From: [Mycobacterium] stephanolepidis
Lineage (GTDB): Bacteria > Actinomycetota > Actinomycetes > Mycobacteriales > Mycobacteriaceae
Assembly (NCBI RefSeq): GCF_002356335.1
Contig: NZ_AP018165.1
Location: 3,410,001 to 3,474,000, forward strand
Direction: 5' to 3'
Length of the DNA: 64,000 nt
In this document: positions 49,342 to 57,562 of the stretch, one piece after another
Numbering within the stretch: position 1 is the first letter of the stretch
How the letters are laid out: each line of letters opens with the position of its first letter
The notes under the pieces: model-generated
What the model saw: the letters and a program-made list of their open reading frames with translations, nothing else
Told to the model about the DNA's origin: nothing
Databases searched by the model: none
Position numbers and translations under genes: made by a program

Positions 49342-50861
49342 TAAAGTTCGGCGATATCCCGCTGTCTCTCAGCGACAACCTTCAACGGCACCCCCTTATC
49401 TGCGAACGCTCTTTCCAGCCGCCGAATTCGGGCAGACGCCGCAAAACAGAGCAGTACGAATCCATTGCCAAACAAATCCAGTGTCGAGGCTCCCGTCGCC
49501 AACCAGGCGTGCGGAGCGCGTGATCCGGGGCGAGTGCTGGGCCGCATGTCCTCTGCGCCGGAAGATACGTGCACCGCAGGGCACACCTCGGAGTCTGGAA
49601 TCACCAACGGGGAGTTCTCATATCTGAAACCAAGATGGATATCGGGGGCATCAAACTCTCGCGCCAACCCGCTGTCGGCAAGCGCATCCCGAACCTGGGC
49701 ACGCAACCGCTCGCCATGTGCCGAATCATCCCCGAGGCCATCCGGAACGTTGCGTTTCATCGCCCGGACAAGATTCCGATTGGCCTCCTCCACCCCCCTG
49801 AGCGCTACCGGCCGACGCTCAGCCGTATAGCTATCAAGCAGGTGGGGCCCGGCCCATCCACCCAATGTCGCAGCCAGTTTCCAACCGAGATCGGCGGCGC
49901 CACAGATTCCGGTGTTCATGCCGAAACCGCCTGATGGAGACAATGTGTGCGCAGCATCGCCGACCAAGAAGATTCTGCCGTGACGGAATCTCTCCGCTAC
50001 ACGATGGACCAGGCGCCACCTATTGTCTGACAACACCTCGACCGGTGTGCTGAACGCAATTGCTCTCCTTACCAAGTCTTCTGCATCATCCATCGCCTCC
50101 CGGTCACCCTGCAGCCCGACGGTTAGCCGATAGAGTTCTCGACCATCAAGCGCCCGAACAGGAAATCTCAGCGCGGAGGACATCATCAGGTAGTAGAAAC
50201 CGGCCGCGGTATCCCCCAACTGCATGCGTAGCTTGGGCGCACGAAACAGTATGTTGCGGAACGTCTCTGTGCGGTGCAGCGTCGGCGCCGGAATGCCACA
50301 CACATGCCTGACGTATGAGGAAGTACCGTCACACGCGACCATGTATCGCGCATGGATTGTCGATTGCGCACCCGTCACGAGGTCTGTGACCCGGCCGCGC
50401 ACACCTTCGTCGTCCTGGTCAAAGCCATCGAGCCGCGTGCGTGTCACGATGGGACCCGCGGGGGCGATGCCGAGCTCGGCATAAAGCAAAGGCGCCAGCC
50501 AATGCTGCGGACAGATCGCATCCGGTTCTGGCGTGTGGTCGTAGTCCGGTCGCGTGTCCATGGTGAATCTACGAACTCGGTGCAACTCGTGGCCACCGAT
50601 TTTTGTGACCCATGCGCAATCCAGTGAGTGATCGCCGGGCCAACCAGAATGGCGGATCTTCTGCGCGACGCCCCAGCGGCGGAACAGCTCCATCGACCGC
50701 GGGCCTATGCTACTCACTTTCGGATGCGTGACCGTACCGTCACCAGACTCAATGATCACGAAATCTACGCCGCGTGAACGTAATTCCATTCCCATTGCCA
50801 GTCCTGTGGGTCCACCGCCGACGATCAACACATCGACCGATCGTTCTGGAGTCACAGTCAC
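49341..50861 (-). CDS. RebC-like FAD-dependent enzyme, truncated by an IS element
   Basis: 506 residues remain of an inferred 544. GGGPTG at 15-20, the DG motif ACDGTSS (176-182), GDAAHTLSPSGGFGMNTG (301-318). The stretch DGTVTHPKVSSIGPRSMELF is almost that of RebC, and DIHLGFRYENSPLV and ASTLDLFGNGFVLL also match. RebC acts with RebP to turn chromopyrrolic acid into the fully oxidised indolocarbazole, controlling the oxidation state of the pyrrole ring. The missing 38 residues are the last strands of the C-terminal thioredoxin-like domain, away from the FAD site, so partial function is possible. The start overlaps the oxidase stop by ATGA. Confidence 0.93.
   Translation of the reverse strand: MTVTPERSVDVLIVGGGPTGLAMGMELRSRGVDFVIIESGDGTVTHPKVSSIGPRSMELFRRWGVAQKIRHSGWPGDHSLDCAWVTKIGGHELHRVRRFTMDTRPDYDHTPEPDAICPQHWLAPLLYAELGIAPAGPIVTRTRLDGFDQDDEGVRGRVTDLVTGAQSTIHARYMVACDGTSSYVRHVCGIPAPTLHRTETFRNILFRAPKLRMQLGDTAAGFYYLMMSSALRFPVRALDGRELYRLTVGLQGDREAMDDAEDLVRRAIAFSTPVEVLSDNRWRLVHRVAERFRHGRIFLVGDAAHTLSPSGGFGMNTGICGAADLGWKLAATLGGWAGPHLLDSYTAERRPVALRGVEEANRNLVRAMKRNVPDGLGDDSAHGERLRAQVRDALADSGLAREFDAPDIHLGFRYENSPLVIPDSEVCPAVHVSSGAEDMRPSTRPGSRAPHAWLATGASTLDLFGNGFVLLCFAASARIRRLERAFADKGVPLKVVAERQRDIAEL
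49342..49344. repeat. TAA target-site duplication, right copy (left copy at 48475-48477)
   Basis: The IS end C at 49341 plus TA of the duplication creates the stop codon (TAG on the coding strand) that truncates the rebC-like protein. Confidence 0.88.
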
Positions 50862-52366
50862 GCCGCACCTCCCTCACGGCCTCCATCACAAACCATGGCC
50901 CCCACGCCGGTCGACCGCATGTAGGCGTCTATCTGGTTCACGGCATTCAGCCCCGACTCCACCGCCCCCTCGATCCACGCGGGGACGGACGAGCAATGTT
51001 CGCCGGCGAAGAACAGGCCGCCCTGAGGTGCTGCCGCCAGTTCCCGCTCTTCCTCCGCCGTATCTGAATCCTTGCCCCACCGGACCGAGGCCGCACCCAT
51101 GCTCAGGGGATCGTCGCCCCACGCTCTCATTACCTTGCCGCACAACATGCTTGGCTGACCAAGCTCTGGATGAATCTTGCAGAGTTCCGCGCGGATCATT
51201 GCAAAGCGTTGCTCCGCCGGAATCTGCGCCAGCAAGTCTGCGTCAGGGCCAATTGTGTAGCTGGCTAGTAATGTCGCGCCGAGTCGAGGGTCGCTCTCAA
51301 CAGGTGGGTAGTAGGTCTGGCGTACCAAACCGCCGGTGAATGAACCTCCGCCGCTGATCCCGTCGCGCTCCCAGAAGGCCTCACGACAATGCAGAGCTAT
51401 CTTGGTCGCTGCCCAGTAATGCATATCGCGGATCACCGCCATCTTGTCTGCGGTCATGCCGGACAATCGAATTCCGCGCAGAACAGAGAAGGGCACCGTG
51501 CACAGGACGCAATCGCGTCGGATCAACTCGGTGTTCGGTCCGCGATGCGTCTCTACAAACACTCCGTCGCGTACAACATGGAGGCCGGTGACCCTGCTCC
51601 CTCGGTGGATGGGACCGCGCAACCGCGCCGACAGACGTACAGCGATCTGATCGATTCCGCCCTCCAGACGAAACAGTGACGATGATGTTTCGGTAACGAC
51701 ATCTGCAAAGAAGAGCCGGAGCCTGGATCCACACGCGAAGTGTGGATGGTTGGCGAAGAACCGGTTGAGATCAACACGTTCTATACCACTTCGCGTGACG
51801 ATGAACGGCGCTAGATCGATGCGCCGCAGTAGCTCGAGCAGCTCGACATTGAGATCCGCGCCAAGACCATGGCGGAACCTATCGGGTGCAATGGCGTTGA
51901 CACTCGCGGCCAGCCATGATGCGCACAACACCGCATTGTCTGGATAACGCTGCCTTAGAGCGCTATCTGCAAGAAACTTGGCTACCAGTGCCGGTGACGC
52001 GTCTCGCACTCGTGCGTGACCATCGGGCGTCGCAAGGTAATTGGAATCATCGGAGAACAGGGTACGAAACTGCCGTACTCGATCCGAGAGCCCGAGCTGA
52101 TCGATCAACTTCATTGTTCGACAGTGTCGGGCTGGGATCCGCATCGCACCAAGTTCGGCGATTGGCCCCTTTCGGCCCGAAGAGAAACTGTGCGTGTGTA
52201 AGCGCCCGCCCACGGTCTGACGCGCCTCGAGAAGCTCAACACGGTGTCCACGCAGTTCCAGCTCGTGCGCCGCCACGAGTCCCGCGACACCAGCGCCGAT
52301 AACGGTCACGCACCTTGAGCGCAGGGGCCGCTGTTTGCCATGTGTTTCATTCGGCGCCAATGTCAT
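50858..52366 (-). CDS. Flavin L-amino-acid oxidase of the RebO/StaO type
   Basis: 502 residues from ATG 52366, preceded by GAGGAG nine bases upstream; the frame is open to a TTG at 52477 but without a ribosome site. FAD loop GAGVAGL (24-30), LLEARQTVGGRLHT, and the C-terminal FFAGEHCSSVPAWIEGAVESG, the mark of the MAO-like amine oxidase family. RebO and StaO oxidise (chloro)tryptophan to the indole-3-pyruvate imine used by RebD. Context between halogenase and RebC genes supports this substrate. Confidence 0.92.
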   Translation of the reverse strand: MTLAPNETHGKQRPLRSRCVTVIGAGVAGLVAAHELELRGHRVELLEARQTVGGRLHTHSFSSGRKGPIAELGAMRIPARHCRTMKLIDQLGLSDRVRQFRTLFSDDSNYLATPDGHARVRDASPALVAKFLADSALRQRYPDNAVLCASWLAASVNAIAPDRFRHGLGADLNVELLELLRRIDLAPFIVTRSGIERVDLNRFFANHPHFACGSRLRLFFADVVTETSSSLFRLEGGIDQIAVRLSARLRGPIHRGSRVTGLHVVRDGVFVETHRGPNTELIRRDCVLCTVPFSVLRGIRLSGMTADKMAVIRDMHYWAATKIALHCREAFWERDGISGGGSFTGGLVRQTYYPPVESDPRLGATLLASYTIGPDADLLAQIPAEQRFAMIRAELCKIHPELGQPSMLCGKVMRAWGDDPLSMGAASVRWGKDSDTAEEERELAAAPQGGLFFAGEHCSSVPAWIEGAVESGLNAVNQIDAYMRSTGVGAMVCDGGREGGAA

Positions 52367-52560
52367 CCGCGAAGACTCCTCGGGGTCACGTTTCTTATCC
52401 ACTTCCCATCCTCCGTTCAGAGCTGCAGCCTCCACACCACTCGTCTGCCCACACATCACGGTGGTGCTCGACCCCAAAGCCAGCGGTGTCAGGACCTTGA
52501 ACCCACACGTATGTAGTGAATAGCTCTCTCAGGACGAGCAAGAGCGTCGGCTCATGCGGT

Positions 52561-54114
52561 TCAGTACATCTGAGCGAGATACTCGCGGTGGGTCGGCAAT
52601 GAATGCCGCAGCCGAGACGCTTGTTGCGCAAGCAGGTCAAACTCACGCTGCGCACGCGTCGCATCTAGGTACCGCACGACCGTGGACGCCCGCGCCGGGA
52701 TTCCACCAAGCCCGACGAACATGCAGACGTATGAGTAGGGCTCGAATCCGTGGTAATGGGGGTAGACAGATCCAGCGTCAGGTAACTTGCTGCGCCAGTG
52801 CTCAATCCGCTCCGCGAGAGTAGCAGGGAGCTCGATGGCTTTTGTGTCGCGCCAGTACCGGGTATCCACACGCGCGGCCAGATAGTAATGAAGAACGAGG
52901 AATTCACGAACACCATCCATGCATCGATTGACCACACGGTTATAGGAATCTCGCAGACTCTCCTCCCAGCTCTCATCGGGGAAGTGCTTCACCAGCTGCT
53001 CAATCCCATGCTGAATGAAGAAGATCCCGGTTGATTCGAGAGGTTCGACGAACCCGCTGGCCAGTCCGATTGCCACACAGTTCCCCACCCAGCTTCTTCG
53101 GCTCCGCCCGATGCGCATCCGAATATGATTGGCCTCCAACCCTTCCGCAGCCGGACCGACGAAGTCGCGCAGAGTTCGCTCCGCATCCTCGGGGCTGCAG
53201 TAATCCGCGGCGTAGACATAGCCGGTACCGGTTCTCTCAAACAGGGGGATGCTCCAGATCCATCCCGCGTCCTGAGCTGTCGCGGTTGTGTATGGCGGCA
53301 GGTGCCCGTGGTCTTGGTCGGTTGGGACGCGCAAGGCTACCGCCCGATCGTTGAGGAGACTCCCCTGATACGACTCAAAGGGCTCCTTCATCGCACGCCC
53401 CAGTAGCAGGCCGGAAAATCCCGTGCAATCGATGAATAGGTCACCCCCGATGCTGCCGTGCGTGCGAGTACGCACCTGACTGATCCAGCCACGCTCGTCC
53501 TGCAGAACATCCACCACGTCATCGACCACATGGCGGGCACCACGGCGCACCGCAAAGTCTCGCAGGAAGTCCGCCAGCAGTGACGCATCAAAGTGATACG
53601 CGTACGGAAACTGCGTTTCCTGTTCGGTCAGTGTCGTTCGATATGCGGGGTTCTCCCCGCCGGTGCCCGTGAACAACGATCCATCGAGGCGGCGTGGCGA
53701 CTTATCGTTGTCGCACAGGGTACCTATCAAAAAACAATCACGATCGAAGCTGGCGGACCTCGGATTGTCCAGCCACCAGTCGGTGAGACCGAATCCGTCT
53801 ACGACCCGCTGACGTTCGAAGGGGTGATAGAAATGATGGCCCGGCTTACGCCAGTCCTGAAAACGGATACCCAGTTTATATGTGGCGCAACATGATGGCA
53901 TCCACTCGTGTTCCTCCAGTCCGAGATACTCGAAGAAATGTCGAATCGTGCTAAACGTGGCCTCTCCGACTCCGATTGCCCCGATCCGCTCCGACTCCAC
54001 CACTGTCACGGTGATCCTGTCACCGAACGCGACCTTCAGATACGACGCGGTCATCCAACCCGCGGTACCGCCGCCAACGATCACTACTTCTTCCAACACA
54101 ACCATTCTCCTCAT
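52561..54114 (-). CDS. Flavin-dependent tryptophan halogenase (PyrH-like)
   Basis: 517 residues. GGGTAGW FAD motif at 14-20, catalytic Lys80 (TYKLGIRF; Lys79 of PrnA), the halogenase signature WIWSIP at 285-290 and Glu360-Ser361 in EPLESTGIFF (Glu346-Ser347 of PrnA). All key residues are kept. Many stretches (GVGEATFSTIRHFFEYLGL, FYHPFERQRVVDGF, PYTTATA) are those of the Trp-5 halogenase PyrH rather than PrnA/RebH, so C5 or C6 chlorination is predicted, not C7. It needs FADH2 from a reductase not encoded in the cluster. The start overlaps the upstream FAD gene as ATGA. Confidence 0.96.
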   Translation of the reverse strand: MRRMVVLEEVVIVGGGTAGWMTASYLKVAFGDRITVTVVESERIGAIGVGEATFSTIRHFFEYLGLEEHEWMPSCCATYKLGIRFQDWRKPGHHFYHPFERQRVVDGFGLTDWWLDNPRSASFDRDCFLIGTLCDNDKSPRRLDGSLFTGTGGENPAYRTTLTEQETQFPYAYHFDASLLADFLRDFAVRRGARHVVDDVVDVLQDERGWISQVRTRTHGSIGGDLFIDCTGFSGLLLGRAMKEPFESYQGSLLNDRAVALRVPTDQDHGHLPPYTTATAQDAGWIWSIPLFERTGTGYVYAADYCSPEDAERTLRDFVGPAAEGLEANHIRMRIGRSRRSWVGNCVAIGLASGFVEPLESTGIFFIQHGIEQLVKHFPDESWEESLRDSYNRVVNRCMDGVREFLVLHYYLAARVDTRYWRDTKAIELPATLAERIEHWRSKLPDAGSVYPHYHGFEPYSYVCMFVGLGGIPARASTVVRYLDATRAQREFDLLAQQASRLRHSLPTHREYLAQMY

Positions 54115-55346
54115 CTGGCGCAGGCATACAGTGGAGAGCGGACGTGTTCGGGCCCAAACCCAACACCAATCACGTGGCTCATGGACTTTTGCAGCACTTC
54201 GAATCGATCAAAGACCTCCGGGAACCGCGGCTGATGCCTTCCGCTCAAGGCGCCATCAATACCGAACCGCTGAACCATTCGTTGCAGTCCTTGTGACAGA
54301 ACTGTCGGCGCCCAACGTCTGCGCTGAACCTTCGCCAATGCGGCACAGTCAATTTCGATACCAGTCGCCTGCGCGAGCCGTATGGGCCGCCACAGGATGT
54401 TTGCCGCTGCTACCGCATCCTGGATTGCGAGATTGACGCCAAGTCCAGCCACGGGCGACATGGCATGCGCCGCGTCACCGATGAAAAGCAGCCCGGGTAC
54501 ATGCCAGCGTCGGAGCCGATCGATACGGCATCGCAACACGCTGACATCGTGCATCCCACGTATATCGTCAACTCGGTCAGCCATGAACGGCACCAACCGT
54601 GCCAAGTCCGCACGCAATGCTTCTATCCCTTGACGCCGTAGCACTTCGAAACCACCACGACTCGTCTCATACGACATCTGCCAGTATTTACCGCGATCGG
54701 TAGCTCCGAAGATTTTTCCCCGCCCCAGCCGCACGCAAATACCCTCTGCGGGATCAATTTCCCGTCGGGGTATCCTGAAGAACACAACGTCAAGGGCGCA
54801 CCCAAGATCCTTCGGTGTAAACGCGATATCACTGCGCAGTGCCGAATGACGACCGTCGGCAGCCACTGTAAGTGCAGCCTCGATACGAAATTCTCCTGAA
54901 CGGTCACGCACCCTGACGCCCGTGATACGGCCGCGATCGCGTGTCACGCCCAACGCCTGAGCGGACATGATAAGACGAAAATTGTCGTATCGCTTTGCCT
55001 CTCGCGCCAGAAGTGACAGGAAGTCCCACTGTGGCACCAACGCGATGTAAGGGAAACGAACCGCAAGCTTATTGAAATCGGCTATGTTGAACCGCTTCCC
55101 ATCCTGCACCACACCGACCGTCGAGACCTTCTGGTGTGATAGCCGTTCAAATTCATCGTAAAGGCCGAGCTCCGCGATGATTTCCAAAGTAGAGGGGTGC
55201 ACCGTGTCGCCGCGAAAGTCCCGAATGAAATCTGAATGTTGCTCCAGTACAACTACTTCTATATCGGCACGAGCCAGTAGCAATCCTAGCAACATGCCGG
55301 CGGGACCCGCTCCCACAATGCACACTGTTGTCCGAAAATCGGCCAT
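54111..55346 (-). CDS. FAD-dependent monooxygenase (PHBH fold, two-domain type)
   Basis: 411 residues. GAGPAG at 12-17, then FRGDTVHPSTLEIIAEL, VAADGRHSALR as the DG motif and FIGDAAHAMSPVAGLGVNLAIQDA as the second FAD motif. No C-terminal thioredoxin-like domain. The family includes polyketide and bisindole oxygenases. First gene of the halogenase unit with a GAGGTGG ribosome site. By analogy with two-flavoenzyme indolotryptoline clusters, it may oxygenate the pyrrole or indole ring of the core; this is inference. Confidence 0.87.
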   Translation of the reverse strand: MADFRTTVCIVGAGPAGMLLGLLLARADIEVVVLEQHSDFIRDFRGDTVHPSTLEIIAELGLYDEFERLSHQKVSTVGVVQDGKRFNIADFNKLAVRFPYIALVPQWDFLSLLAREAKRYDNFRLIMSAQALGVTRDRGRITGVRVRDRSGEFRIEAALTVAADGRHSALRSDIAFTPKDLGCALDVVFFRIPRREIDPAEGICVRLGRGKIFGATDRGKYWQMSYETSRGGFEVLRRQGIEALRADLARLVPFMADRVDDIRGMHDVSVLRCRIDRLRRWHVPGLLFIGDAAHAMSPVAGLGVNLAIQDAVAAANILWRPIRLAQATGIEIDCAALAKVQRRRWAPTVLSQGLQRMVQRFGIDGALSGRHQPRFPEVFDRFEVLQKSMSHVIGVGFGPEHVRSPLYACAR

Positions 55347-55592
55347 CGTTCACCACCTCACCCATACGACTTGTCAGGTTCCTTGGTATCGATGTTGCGT
55401 GCCGCGCGGCACACTCCGCATCACGAACATGATCAGTGGCGATGCGCTTTTCGGGTCTGTCGATCGCCCAGCGCAGTCCTTGAGCCCACGCGATTCAGTA
55501 GTGGCCCCGGCGGGTGATCGAATCTGTACTAGGTGGGGCGTTGGGCACTAGTACGACAGTTGGTCGCGGCCTTGTCCCGGAACGCCCAGCCC

Positions 55593-56543
55593 TCACGTCG
55601 CGGTAAGTGTGGCCGCATAGAGCGCGAGTTCATCACCCACGTTGGCGATAGCGGTGCCCCCGACAGTTTCCATCGCTGCGTCGAATCTGTCGCGCACCTC
55701 CTCGATGGTGAGCTCCGTCGAGGTCACCCCGTGCGCCTCACTGAGGAAAACCCGCGCGAAACGTCCTCCGCCGGCGCTGAAGCTGACACCGGAGCACGGC
55801 ACATCTTCGGACACCAGGAAGGCCGCGACCGGCGCCACGGCTGCCGCCGGGAAGGTTTCACGAAGCCAACTGAGCGCAGGCTCAGGCATGTTTTCCACCA
55901 TCCGCGTGAACCCGACCGGGAGTAGCGCGTTCACCTTGATGCCGTATGCGGGCCCCGCGAGACCCAGATTGGTTGTCATGCCGATCATTCCGGCCTTGGC
56001 GGTCGGATAGGTGCACGCCTCCCCCTGTCCGAACATGCTGCCGGAGGAGATGTTGAGTATCCGCCCGTATCCCTGGTTCACCATCGCCTTCCACGCCGGA
56101 CGCAATACGTTGAACGGGCCGCGCAACTGAACACCGAGCACGGTATCCACGTCCTCGTCGGTGAGTTCGGCGAATGCCTTGATCGGGCAGACGATTCCCG
56201 CGTTGTTGATGACGACATCGACTCGTCCCCACACGTCCAACGCGGCGGCGACAATGGCCCGCCCTCCATCCCCGGTGGCGACGGTGTTCGTGTCGGCGAC
56301 GGCCTCACCACCTAGTTCGTGAATTTCGGCGACCACCGAACTGGCGGGGGTATCGGAGCTCCCGGTGCCCAACAGCTCGTCGGGTGATCCGATGTCGTTG
56401 ACGAGGACCTTGGCGCCGCGACTGGCCAGCAGTAGAGCGTATTCGCGCCCGAGCCCGCCACCGGCGCCGGTGACGATTGCCACCCGTCCGTCGAATCGGA
56501 TGTCATTGCCCGGCTGCTCAAACACGCACGCCTCCATCCACAT
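55593..56543 (-). CDS. Short-chain dehydrogenase (HSD17B4/FabG-like)
   Basis: 316 residues from ATG 56543 (GAGG four bases upstream; ATG 56537 equally possible). TGAGGGLGREYA coenzyme loop, NNAGIV, the catalytic Ser in ISSGSMFG and YPTAKAG giving Tyr and Lys. The length and the VNDIGSPDELLG insert suit the hydroxyacyl-CoA dehydrogenase class acting on sterol or fatty acyl-CoA chains. An inverted repeat lies about 40 bp upstream. Confidence 0.87.
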   Translation of the reverse strand: MWMEACVFEQPGNDIRFDGRVAIVTGAGGGLGREYALLLASRGAKVLVNDIGSPDELLGTGSSDTPASSVVAEIHELGGEAVADTNTVATGDGGRAIVAAALDVWGRVDVVINNAGIVCPIKAFAELTDEDVDTVLGVQLRGPFNVLRPAWKAMVNQGYGRILNISSGSMFGQGEACTYPTAKAGMIGMTTNLGLAGPAYGIKVNALLPVGFTRMVENMPEPALSWLRETFPAAAVAPVAAFLVSEDVPCSGVSFSAGGGRFARVFLSEAHGVTSTELTIEEVRDRFDAAMETVGGTAIANVGDELALYAATLTAT

Positions 56544-56582
56544 TCACCTCGACGTTGAGATCAATACCCGCCTCGATAGATA

Positions 56583-56599
56583 CGTTATCTAAAATAACG
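56583..56599. promoter_or_regulatory. Palindromic operator-like site upstream of the SDR gene
   Basis: CGTTAT-CTAAA-ATAACG, perfect 6-bp arms, about 40 bp before the SDR start, in an AT-rich patch that may be its promoter. Consistent with a TetR-type repressor site. Confidence 0.5.
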
Positions 56600-56662
56600 C
56601 AACCGGCGCAAGGGTGGGCGGCACGAACGGACGTCTGGACCGGGCGCCGTGATGTGAAACGT

Positions 56663-57535
56663 TTAGCCCGAACGAATCGCGCGCGCCACAGCGTCAAGGG
56701 CCATCAGCCGCACCACATCGACATGAGCGGGTACCTGCCCGGTCGCGGCGACAACGAACGCGTCACCGTCAAATCGCGTGTGTGGCGGCGTGATTGCACG
56801 CGATAGCCCATCGTGTGCGCCCTGGCTGACGATATGGCAGCTCACCTTGTCGAGCTGGGCGTTCGTGATGACCACACCAATTGTGGTGTGCTGACGTGAG
56901 TCGCCAAACCCGAAAACCTCAGACAGGGCGGCCACCGGGTCTAGCGATACTTCCGGCCCACCCAGGTCGATGTCGCCGTAGGCGTTGACGGCCACCAGCG
57001 CGCCGACGATCACCCCCTGTGCGGCGACCTCCGCGTACCGGATACCGCCATGCCGACGCCCGTCCGGGCCGCGCCAGTGCGAGGTGTAGGCACCCGTCCC
57101 CGCACCGACCCGCCCGACCTGGAAATGCCGCCCATCGACCGAGTCTCGTGCCGCCGCGTATCCATCGTCCGCACACGGCCGAACAGCTGCCGCTCCGACC
57201 GCCAGATCGAACAGCGCGAGCGTAGGGATCACCGGGACAAGCCCGCCCGGTGTCGGCACTCCCCTGCCCGACTCCTCGAAGAACCGCATGGCGCCGTCGG
57301 CGGCTGCGAGTCCGAAGGCGGAACCACCAGTCAGTACCACCGCATCGATCGCGACGACCGACTTGTCTGGAGCCAACGCGGCCAGCTCGCGGGAGGCTGG
57401 CGCACCGCCGCGCACCTCACAGGACGCGCATGTGCCCGGCGGCAGGGATATGACGGTACAGCCGGTCTCGGCCGCGCCGTTGGTCCAGTGCCCCACACCT
57501 ACCCGAGGGATGCCGATACTTCGCGTGTTTCCCAT
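56663..57535 (-). CDS. P1/DmpA-family (S58) peptidase
   Basis: 290 residues from ATG 57535. N-terminal nucleophile hydrolase family, to which NylC and DmpA aminopeptidases belong. VLTGGSAFGLAAADGAMRFF and GVGAGTGAY are family motifs, and VITNAQLDK (about 225-235) should hold the autocleavage Asn/Thr or Ser region. Matches Rv1333-type mycobacterial proteins. It cleaves itself to form alpha and beta chains. Probably co-transcribed with the sirtuin gene 27 bp upstream. Confidence 0.85.
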   Translation of the reverse strand: MGNTRSIGIPRVGVGHWTNGAAETGCTVISLPPGTCASCEVRGGAPASRELAALAPDKSVVAIDAVVLTGGSAFGLAAADGAMRFFEESGRGVPTPGGLVPVIPTLALFDLAVGAAAVRPCADDGYAAARDSVDGRHFQVGRVGAGTGAYTSHWRGPDGRRHGGIRYAEVAAQGVIVGALVAVNAYGDIDLGGPEVSLDPVAALSEVFGFGDSRQHTTIGVVITNAQLDKVSCHIVSQGAHDGLSRAITPPHTRFDGDAFVVAATGQVPAHVDVVRLMALDAVARAIRSG

Positions 57536-57562
57536 ACGGGCCAACGGTACTCAGCCCGCCCG

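Larger units (their letters stand above)
30675..55346. other. Biosynthetic gene cluster: halogenated indolocarbazole-type core plus one NRPS module
   Basis: Ten biosynthetic or regulatory genes and an associated exported hydrolase-like gene. The core is tryptophan halogenase, L-amino-acid oxidase, RebD/VioB-type synthase, RebP/StaP-type P450 and RebC-type flavoenzyme; tailoring candidates are two FAD monooxygenases, a methyltransferase and the NRPS. Wobble positions are visibly richer in A/T than in flanking genes and the region lies between two chromosomal genes of ordinary kind, which suggests transfer. Three transcription units are likely: leftward 55346-47140 (five genes joined by ATGA overlaps or short gaps, plus an IS), rightward 45497-47143, and leftward 45311-30675. 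Confidence 0.85.

Noticed and set aside
52367-52477. Longer N-terminus (TTG 52477) for the RebO-like oxidase
   Set aside because: Start would be TTG without a ribosome site, while ATG 52366 has GAGGAG at ideal distance and keeps the normal family N-terminus.
30675-55346. Violacein or simple violacein-like pathway
   Set aside because: There is no VioE homologue, whereas RebP-type P450 and RebC-type enzyme plus a tryptophan halogenase fit the indolocarbazole branch.
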